Shown here piece by piece: positions 8,033 through 12,613 of a DNA stretch of 12,613 nucleotides (its first letter is position 1; the number at the start of each line of letters is the position of its first letter). The notes beneath the pieces are model-generated. The model worked only from the letters and a program-made list of their open reading frames with translations. It did no database searches and was not told where the DNA came from. The DNA is from Anaerolineaceae bacterium (GTDB taxonomy: Bacteria > Chloroflexota > Anaerolineae > 4572-78), in NCBI GenBank assembly GCA_024762375.1, contig JANTHQ010000021.1, positions 1-12,613 on the forward strand, read 5' to 3'. The position numbers were made by a program, and so were the translations under genes.

Positions 8033-9052
8033 TCAGTATTCCAGCTCGGTTTCAGAGGTCAACCGTTCGCGGAAAACGTAATATGTCCAGCCTTGATAGA
8101 TGAGCACGATGGGCACAAAAATCAGTGCGACCCAACTCATCACGGTGAGGGTATATTGGCTCGATGAGGCGTTGTAGATGGTCAGGTTCCATTCGGGGTT
8201 TAGGCTGGAAACCATCACGTTGGGGTACAGCGCCATAAACACCGATGCGGTTGAGAGCAGGATGGTGAGCGCACTCATAATGAACCCCCAGCCGAAACGG
8301 TCGTTGTTGATGAGCCAACCCACCGATAGCAGCGACAGCAGCGCCAAAATGGGGATTGTGCCCGGGTTCACGCCGAGGCCGGCAAAAGCGTTGGTGAACA
8401 GATAGCCGCCGACGGCAAAGAGTAGCACCATCACCGTGGCGACGGGCCCCACTTTTTTGATGGCGGCGATGGCGTTTTCGCGGACGGTGCCGCTGGTTTT
8501 GAGCGCCAAGAAAATGCCGCCGTGGGTGGTGAACACGGTCAGGCTGGCGAGCCCGCCAATCAGGGCGTAAATGTTCAGCAAGTTGAAAAATCCGCCGGTG
8601 TAGGTCATCGTTTCGTCAATGGGAACGCCCCGCAAAATGTTTGCCAGCGCGACACCCCACAGCAGTGCCGGGATGAAACTGCCAGTAAAAATGACCCAGT
8701 CCCATGCGTTTCGCCACGAGGCTTCGGTGCTTTTGCTGCGATATTCAAAGGCTACCGCGCGGATAATCAGCCCAAAAAGCATCAGGAACAGCGCCAGATA
8801 AAAACCACTGAACATCGTGGCATACCAGTTGGGGAATGCGGCAAAAATCGCGCCGCCGCCCGTTAAAATCCAGACTTCGTTGCCGTCCCAAAACGGGCCA
8901 ATCGAGTTGATAACCATTCGGCGGTCTTCATCTTTTTTGGCGATAAACGGCAACAAAATACCAACACCGAAGTCAAATCCTTCGAGTATAAAATACCCGG
9001 TGAACAAGACTCCAATTAATGCGAACCAGAGGGTATTTAAATCAAATGCCAT
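8033..9052 (-). CDS. cydB: Cytochrome bd quinol oxidase subunit II (CydB)
   Basis: This 339-residue integral membrane protein has about eight to nine hydrophobic helices and is within the usual CydB length range. Family signatures are LEGFDFGVG (23-31), GPFWDGNEVW (52-61), the AAFPNWYA region (71-78) and IRAVAFEYR (97-105). CydB forms the structural partner of CydA in the quinol:O2 oxidoreductase of the cytoplasmic membrane. The start is supported by AAGGGAG (9067-9061 on the minus strand), eight bases before the ATG. cydA lies 54 bp upstream with no promoter or strong terminator between, so the two form one operon. A terminator follows immediately, which leaves no room for a CydX-type small subunit gene downstream. 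Confidence 0.95.
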   Translation of the reverse strand: MAFDLNTLWFALIGVLFTGYFILEGFDFGVGILLPFIAKKDEDRRMVINSIGPFWDGNEVWILTGGGAIFAAFPNWYATMFSGFYLALFLMLFGLIIRAVAFEYRSKSTEASWRNAWDWVIFTGSFIPALLWGVALANILRGVPIDETMTYTGGFFNLLNIYALIGGLASLTVFTTHGGIFLALKTSGTVRENAIAAIKKVGPVATVMVLLFAVGGYLFTNAFAGLGVNPGTIPILALLSLLSVGWLINNDRFGWGFIMSALTILLSTASVFMALYPNVMVSSLNPEWNLTIYNASSSQYTLTVMSWVALIFVPIVLIYQGWTYYVFRERLTSETELEY

Positions 9053-9077
9053 TGCATATTCTCCCTTAAAAACTATG

Positions 9078-9093
9078 GATTACCCGAGTAATC
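9078..9093. other. Small inverted repeat between cydA and cydB
   Basis: GATTAC (9078-9083) and GTAATC (9088-9093) form a six-base stem with a four-base loop in the 54-bp cydA-cydB gap. On the minus strand it is followed, after five bases, by five T residues, then the cydB ribosome binding site. The stem is A/T-rich and weak. It is more plausibly an RNA-processing or translation-tuning hairpin than a terminator, if functional at all. Confidence 0.3.
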
Positions 9094-9106
9094 TTTTGCC
9101 TGTCAA

Positions 9107-10483
9107 TTAAGCCTGTGCCGGAGCGGTTTGATGTGAGCCGCTTTCCTCTTCGACGCCTTTTTTGGCATATTTGACCATCAACTGCCAATCGGCGACAATC
9201 AGCACGCCGTAAATGAGGATATAGCCAATCAGCGAAATCCACAGTTCTGCAGGCGATACTGCCAATGATACGCCGTCGCTCACTTTCATCAGCCCGAAGA
9301 CAACCCACGGTTGGCGGGCAACTTCGGTGAAAATCCAGCCGACTGATATGGCGATTGTTGGCAAGAAAATACTCGGTATCAGCAAACGCAGGAACCAGTC
9401 ATAGGTATCCACTTTGTCTTTTACGGTTAAATATAGCGCAAACAGCGCGATGAGAAGCATCAGGAAGCCCAACCCGACCATAATGCGGAACAGCCAATAA
9501 CTCAGGGTAATCGGCGGGATATAATCGCCCGGCCCGTATTTCTGCTCGTATTCTGCCTGAATATCGTTGATGCCGCGTACCGGGTCGGTAAAGTTGTTGT
9601 GCGCCAAAAAGCTCAAAACGCCCGGAACTTTGATGTCTACAAAGTTGCGGCGGTTAGCGCGGTCCACAATAGCGAACATTGATTCACCGGCGGGCGCTTC
9701 GGTTTCCCACAGCGCTTCGGCGGCGGCCATTTTCATCGGCTGAGCTTTAACCATATGTTGGGCTTGTCCGTGCCCGTTGACCACGACTAAAATCGCGCCA
9801 ATGACGCCATAAATGGCGGCATATTTGAAGGATGTTTTGAACAGCTCGTGGAATTTTCCTTTGCGGCGCAAATGGTAGGCGCTAACCCCCATCACCAAAA
9901 AGCCTGCCATCGTTACCGATGCGGAGAAAACGTGCGGCCATTGTTCAAAAATGTGCGGGTTGAAAACCAGTGCCCAAAAGTTGGTCATCTCTGCGCGGCC
10001 ATTGCGAACGACATAACCAACCGGTTGTTGCATAAACGAGTTGGCAATCAAAATCCACAGCGCAGAAAGGTTCGAGCCGATGGCGACCAGCCAAATGGAC
10101 GCCAGATGCACGCCTTTGGGAAGTTTATCCCAGCCGAAAACCCAAATCCCCAAGAAGGTGGATTCCATGAAAAACGCCAGCAAAGCTTCAATCGCCAGTG
10201 GCGCGCCGAAAATGTCGCCGACCATACGGGAATATTCCGACCAGTTCATCCCAAATTGGAATTCCTGCACAATCCCGGTGGCAACACCGATGGCAAAGTT
10301 GATGAGGAATAATTTCCCCCAGAACTTTACCATCTGTTTGTACATCTCGTTATTGGTGCGATAATATGCGGTTTGCATAATCGCCAACAATACCGAGAGC
10401 CCCAACGTGATGGGAACGAAGAAAAAGTGATACACCGTTGTCACTGCAAACTGCCAGCGAGCCAAAGCAACTGCGAGATCCAT
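9107..10483 (-). CDS. cydA: Cytochrome bd quinol oxidase subunit I (CydA), short Q-loop form
   Basis: This 458-residue heme-bearing subunit oxidises quinol and reduces O2 to water in the cytoplasmic membrane without proton pumping. By correspondence with the E. coli family member, H19 (VYHFFFVP) would ligate heme b595, while H184 (WPHVFSAS) and M335 (FRIMVGLGF) would ligate heme b558. E99 and E107 (LAIEALLAFFMESTFLG) are present. The quinol loop contains the family motif QPMKMAAAEALWET (248-261). The protein is about 60 residues shorter than the E. coli type and lacks the long C-terminal Q-loop insertion. RQPWVVFG (390-397) matches the conserved RQPW region. The start is set by a strong GGGAGGT (10495-10489 on the minus strand) six bases upstream. 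It heads the cydAB operon. Confidence 0.96.
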   Translation of the reverse strand: MDLAVALARWQFAVTTVYHFFFVPITLGLSVLLAIMQTAYYRTNNEMYKQMVKFWGKLFLINFAIGVATGIVQEFQFGMNWSEYSRMVGDIFGAPLAIEALLAFFMESTFLGIWVFGWDKLPKGVHLASIWLVAIGSNLSALWILIANSFMQQPVGYVVRNGRAEMTNFWALVFNPHIFEQWPHVFSASVTMAGFLVMGVSAYHLRRKGKFHELFKTSFKYAAIYGVIGAILVVVNGHGQAQHMVKAQPMKMAAAEALWETEAPAGESMFAIVDRANRRNFVDIKVPGVLSFLAHNNFTDPVRGINDIQAEYEQKYGPGDYIPPITLSYWLFRIMVGLGFLMLLIALFALYLTVKDKVDTYDWFLRLLIPSIFLPTIAISVGWIFTEVARQPWVVFGLMKVSDGVSLAVSPAELWISLIGYILIYGVLIVADWQLMVKYAKKGVEEESGSHQTAPAQA

Positions 10484-10525
10484 ACACTACCTCCCTTTGA
10501 TTATGTAACTTGGTTTACCAATTAA

Positions 10526-10531
10526 TAATAT
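10526..10531 (-). promoter_or_regulatory. Candidate -10 element for cydA
   Basis: TATATT on the minus strand (10531-10526) would start transcription near 10519, about 36 bases before the cydA ATG. The sequence 17 bases further upstream (CTAACA) is a poor -35, as in activator-dependent promoters. The distance to the shared upstream block resembles that at the two kinase genes, which is the main reason to prefer this element in an A/T-rich stretch. Confidence 0.35.
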
Positions 10532-10576
10532 ACCTATTATGAAATTTTTGTTAGTATCAAATATCCTTAAATTTAG

Positions 10577-10590
10577 ATGACATTTGTCAT
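10577..10590. promoter_or_regulatory. 14-bp dyad upstream of cydA, candidate operator
   Basis: ATGACA (10577-10582) and TGTCAT (10585-10590) are perfect inverted arms around two bases. This compact symmetry is typical of a dimeric DNA-binding protein. It lies 94-107 bp before the cydA start and overlaps the end of the shared block. It does not match the FNR/CRP (TTGAT-N4-ATCAA, TGTGA-N6-TCACA) or Rex consensus well, so no regulator is named. Confidence 0.45.
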
Positions 10591-10620
10591 TAACTTACCT
10601 TACGCAGCCCGAGATTTGAC
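10587..10620 (-). promoter_or_regulatory. Shared upstream block, copy 3 (cydA)
   Basis: Read on the minus strand, this stretch has GTCAAAT (10620-10614) and TGCGTAA (10606-10600) at the same spacing as copies 1 and 2. It matches copy 2 at 22 of 34 positions, and most mismatches are transitions. It points toward cydA, and its core ends 117 bp from the cydA start, close to the 115 bp at the first kinase. The ATGTTAAT part of the other two copies is not conserved at the same spacing here. Confidence 0.45.
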
Positions 10621-10669
10621 AACATTAAAAATGACAAAATTTTGGGCAAAAACCGGGTACTTTCGATTT

Positions 10670-10715
10670 CCCCCATCCCCCCTGTATCCCCCCTCCCCCA
10701 ATTTGGGGGAGGGGG
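10670..10715. repeat. C/G-rich palindrome with G-quadruplex potential
   Basis: A perfect inverted repeat has 13-base arms (10689-10701 and 10703-10715) around one base: CCCCCTCCCCCAA and its complement. On the minus strand, four G tracts of 5, 6, 6 and 5 (10699-10695, 10693-10688, 10682-10677, 10674-10670) with loops of 1, 5 and 2 bases fit the classical G-quadruplex pattern and overlap the left arm. No T run follows on either strand, so it is a poor intrinsic terminator. It could be a dispersed intergenic repeat or an insulator between the two divergent promoters. Confidence 0.7.
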
Positions 10716-10733
10716 AAGATTTCGTATACCGAC

Positions 10734-10779
10734 ATGTTAATCCGAGTCAAATTTTAAATTGCGTAACATCAGTCATTAA
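10734..10779 (+). promoter_or_regulatory. Shared upstream block, copy 2 (third kinase)
   Basis: This stretch aligns without gaps to 12-57 and, in its 3' part, to the inverted copy before cydA. It contains ATGTTAAT (10734-10741), TCAAA (10747-10751) and TGCGTAAC (10760-10767). Here the ATGTTA and TAACAT (10765-10770) arms form a perfect widely spaced dyad. Its core ends 130 bp before the kinase start, upstream of the predicted promoter. Confidence 0.5.
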
Positions 10780-10837
10780 AATAAACACCGCACAGCCGGA
10801 GTTGATACGCCAAAATTATGCGATGTAAATAACGATG

Positions 10838-10846
10838 TGTTATAAT
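10838..10846 (+). promoter_or_regulatory. Extended -10 promoter of the third kinase
   Basis: TGTTATAAT combines a perfect TATAAT (10841-10846) with the upstream TG dinucleotide of extended -10 promoters. There is no good -35 at the expected distance, which such promoters tolerate. The predicted transcript start is near 10853, about 43 bases before the ATG. Confidence 0.6.
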
Positions 10847-10895
10847 AAAATAAAGCGGATCCCACTACTGGTGTACGATAAAAGCGAGACCCCTC

Positions 10896-12158
10896 ATGCC
10901 ACAGTCTTTGCGCCGGATTTGGTACTGGCTGACCGAACCCAACCCCAAAATTCAATCGTTCGAAAACCGTTATTATGCCAAACTTTTGGCAGTGGCGCTG
11001 GTAGTTTTTCTGCCGGCCGGTATTTTGGTGAGCCAGACCACACCGGGAAGGGATAAATTGGAGGGGTGGGTAAATATTATCGCATTCAGTGTTTTCTTTG
11101 GGTGCTATATTTTATTGCGGCGTGGATACTTCACAACTGCGCTTGCGATTACCTTTTTTGGGGCGTTTGTCAGAATATTCTTTTCAGCGGTATGGTTTCA
11201 AAAATACGAAAGCCTGTATTTTTTGATTGTTCCTTTCTTTTTCGGCGCGGCTGTGTTGCCCACGTGGCTGATGACTGTATTTTTGGTAGCCAGCGTCATT
11301 GGGATGTATATCGTGTCAGTATTTCAGCACGTTTCATTGTTTGAGGACATTGGTTGGCGGGTTGTATCAATAACGATGCTGTCCGGCGCGATTGCCGTGT
11401 GGGTAAATTGGGCGCGCGGCATGATGGAACGCCGGCGGCGCAGTGCGCTGGAAGCCAGCGAGGCGCGCTACCGAGAAGCCTTTCATCGTGCCGAAGCGGA
11501 AATTGCCGAGCGAAAGCGGGTTGAGGCCGACTTGTCGGCGGCGTTGGAAGAGCGGGGTGTGCTGTTGAAAGAAATTCACCACCGCGTAAAAAACAATCTG
11601 CAAACGGTAAAAAGCCTGCTGTATTTGCAATCGCGACAATTTGACGACCCCGCTATTTTGGTGGCGTTGCAAGATTCGCAGGATAGAGTCCGTTCGATGG
11701 CGCTGGTACACGAGCTGCTATACCAAACTGAAAATCTAAAACGAATCAGCCTGCGGCACTATGTGGCCCAACTGACCGATTCGCTGCGGATGGCGTATGG
11801 CACGCACGCACAAATTCACATAAATGTTGACGAAAAACTATTGCTGGATGTTGACACTGCCATTCCATGTGGCTTAATTGTGAACGAACTGGTTTCAAAC
11901 AGTTTGAAATATGCGTTTCCCAATGGGCATGGTGGCAATATCTGGATTTCTGCTGCTGAAAACGATGGGCGCATCACGCTGGAAGCCGCCGATGATGGCG
12001 CGGGTATTCCGGATGACATTGACCCGGCGCATTCACCGTCGCTGGGATTGAAACTGGTTCACTCGCTGGCGAAACAACTGCATGGAACCGTGCAATTTAC
12101 TGTGGCGGCGGGCACAACAGTAACGGTTGTGTTCGATGCGGCGCGCCACCCGGCATAA
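10896..12158 (+). CDS. Membrane sensor histidine kinase, HisKA_2 class
   Basis: This 420-residue kinase has about six hydrophobic segments (roughly 28-46, 57-74, 80-98, 106-123, 126-144, 153-172). A charged coiled coil (about 175-222) leads to a HisKA_2 phosphoacceptor domain with EIHHRVKNNLQ (226-236, H228/H229). The HATPase domain shows N335 in NELVSNSLKYAF, ADDGAGIPDD (365-374) and SLGLKLV (382-388). The membrane part matches no named sensor that I recognise. The linker carries PAS-edge-like phrases (SEARYREAF, then EIAERKRVE) but no PAS core. The ATG is the only plausible start: an in-frame stop lies 43 bases upstream, with no other start between. The Shine-Dalgarno sequence is weak. Its partner regulator is not nearby. 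It diverges from cydA. Confidence 0.92.
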   Translation: MPQSLRRIWYWLTEPNPKIQSFENRYYAKLLAVALVVFLPAGILVSQTTPGRDKLEGWVNIIAFSVFFGCYILLRRGYFTTALAITFFGAFVRIFFSAVWFQKYESLYFLIVPFFFGAAVLPTWLMTVFLVASVIGMYIVSVFQHVSLFEDIGWRVVSITMLSGAIAVWVNWARGMMERRRRSALEASEARYREAFHRAEAEIAERKRVEADLSAALEERGVLLKEIHHRVKNNLQTVKSLLYLQSRQFDDPAILVALQDSQDRVRSMALVHELLYQTENLKRISLRHYVAQLTDSLRMAYGTHAQIHINVDEKLLLDVDTAIPCGLIVNELVSNSLKYAFPNGHGGNIWISAAENDGRITLEAADDGAGIPDDIDPAHSPSLGLKLVHSLAKQLHGTVQFTVAAGTTVTVVFDAARHPA

Positions 12159-12162
12159 TCGG

Positions 12163-12182
12163 CGCGGCCGGTTTTTGCCGCG
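12163..12182 (+). other. Stem-loop after the third kinase gene
   Basis: CGCGGC (12163-12168) and GCCGCG (12177-12182) can form a six-base G/C stem with an eight-base loop just after the stop at 12158. The T run lies in the loop rather than after the stem, so it is at best a weak intrinsic terminator. Confidence 0.3.
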
Positions 12183-12204
12183 AGATGTATCCGGATTGCA
12201 TTTT

Positions 12205-12231
12205 TTGACAATTGCCGTATACTTGCATAAT
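12205..12231 (+). promoter_or_regulatory. Candidate promoter of the lipoprotein gene
   Basis: TTGACA (12205-12210) is a perfect -35. CATAAT (12226-12231) matches five of six -10 bases, but at a short 15-base spacing. With 17 bases the -10 would be the poorer TAATAG (12228-12233). It lies 49 bases before the lipoprotein start and is separate from the kinase gene, so the lipoprotein is probably its own transcription unit. Confidence 0.5.
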
Positions 12232-12279
12232 AGAATTTGAGATGCTGGAAATCAGTGAGCAAAAGGAGACAGAGATTCA

Positions 12280-12613
12280 ATGAAACGATTGGTATATCTT
12301 GCATTAAGTTTGATTTTATTGGTGAGTTTAGCGGCCTGTGGCGGCTCATCGTCCACCGGCGGTGACCAAGCATCCGGTGGCACAGACACCGGTTCGCAGT
12401 CGGAACAATCCGGCGGCCCGACACCGACGAAAATTGTGCTGGCAACCCCTACCCCGAAACCGGCGCCGCCCACCCCCACCCCGAACCCATCGCCCACTCC
12501 GGCGCCGACCGAACCTGCCGCCACAGCCACATCGGCTGAAAGCGGTGGTGAAATGGCAACCGCCGCACCGGAAGCAACCGCCGCAATGCCCGAACCCGCA
12601 CCGATGCTCGATT
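12280..12613 (+). CDS. Lipoprotein with Pro/Thr-rich stalk, 3' end outside the window
   Basis: The frame is open from the ATG at 12280 to the window end, 111 codons and part of one more. AAGGAG (12262-12267) precedes the start by 12 bases. The N-terminus is a lipoprotein signal peptide: K2/R3, a hydrophobic core (4-16) and lipobox LAAC with the lipidated C20. After it come a Gly/Ser-rich spacer (21-46), a Pro/Thr-rich stalk (47-78) and an Ala/Pro/Glu-rich stretch (79-110). Such disordered stalks hold a following domain away from the membrane. That domain (often a substrate-binding or secreted binding domain in related bacteria) is not in view, so the function cannot be named. Confidence 0.85.
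   Translation, partial: MKRLVYLALSLILLVSLAACGGSSSTGGDQASGGTDTGSQSEQSGGPTPTKIVLATPTPKPAPPTPTPNPSPTPAPTEPAATATSAESGGEMATAAPEATAAMPEPAPMLD

Larger units (their letters stand above)
10484..10895. other. 412-bp divergent intergenic region between cydA and the third kinase
   Basis: No credible gene is present. The cydA-proximal part (10500-10580) is very A/T-rich. The region carries, in order, a possible cydA -10, a 14-bp dyad, an upstream block pointing to cydA, a C/G-rich palindrome, a second upstream block pointing to the kinase, and an extended -10 promoter. Both flanking genes read outward, so the regulation of both must be encoded here. Confidence 0.8.

Noticed and set aside
10577..10828. 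83-codon open frame in the cydA/kinase intergenic region
   Set aside because: It runs through the C/G palindrome, both regulatory blocks and A/T-rich promoter DNA. It has no ribosome binding site and no protein-like composition.

Overview
This window looks like a bacterial chromosome segment from the Chloroflexota, probably an Anaerolineae-like lineage. The organism call is an inference. It rests on the many GAF-type histidine kinases, the lipoprotein with a proline/threonine-rich stalk after an LAAC lipobox, the compact bd-oxidase subunit CydA, and C/G-rich palindromes between genes. No rRNA or other marker gene is present to confirm it. I see no phage genes, transposase, CRISPR array, tRNA or rRNA.

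Layout. (1) 1-158: leader with a near-consensus sigma70 promoter, then a receiver-GAF-histidine kinase gene (159-1742, +). (2) On the minus strand, and convergent with it by a 4-bp overlap: an unrecognised polytopic membrane protein (1739-2485), preceded one base upstream by a membrane-anchored GAF/HisKA_3 histidine kinase (2487-4253). Their promoter appears to be embedded in the end of cydC. (3) Minus strand: the cydDC ABC exporter genes (7806 to 4313, ATGA overlap). (4) A clear rho-independent terminator (7982-8013) directly after cydB. (5) Minus strand: cydA (9107-10483) and cydB (8033-9052), encoding cytochrome bd quinol oxidase. (6) A 412-bp divergent intergenic region holding a 13-bp-arm palindrome with G-quadruplex potential and several regulatory candidates. 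(7) A third membrane histidine kinase of the HisKA_2 type (10896-12158, +). (8) A lipoprotein gene that runs off the window (12280 onward, +).

How it works together. CydAB is a terminal oxidase that reduces O2 to water with quinol. CydDC is the ABC exporter needed to assemble it. Three sensor kinases of three different architectures surround these genes, yet no DNA-binding response regulator is encoded here, so their partners must lie elsewhere. The least expected signal is non-coding. A related block of about 34 bp, with core TCAAA-N8-TGCGTAA, lies upstream of the first kinase, cydA and the third kinase. Each copy points at its gene and ends about 115-130 bp before the start codon. This suggests either a shared regulator for the oxidase and the two kinases, or a repeat family that happens to sit at promoters.
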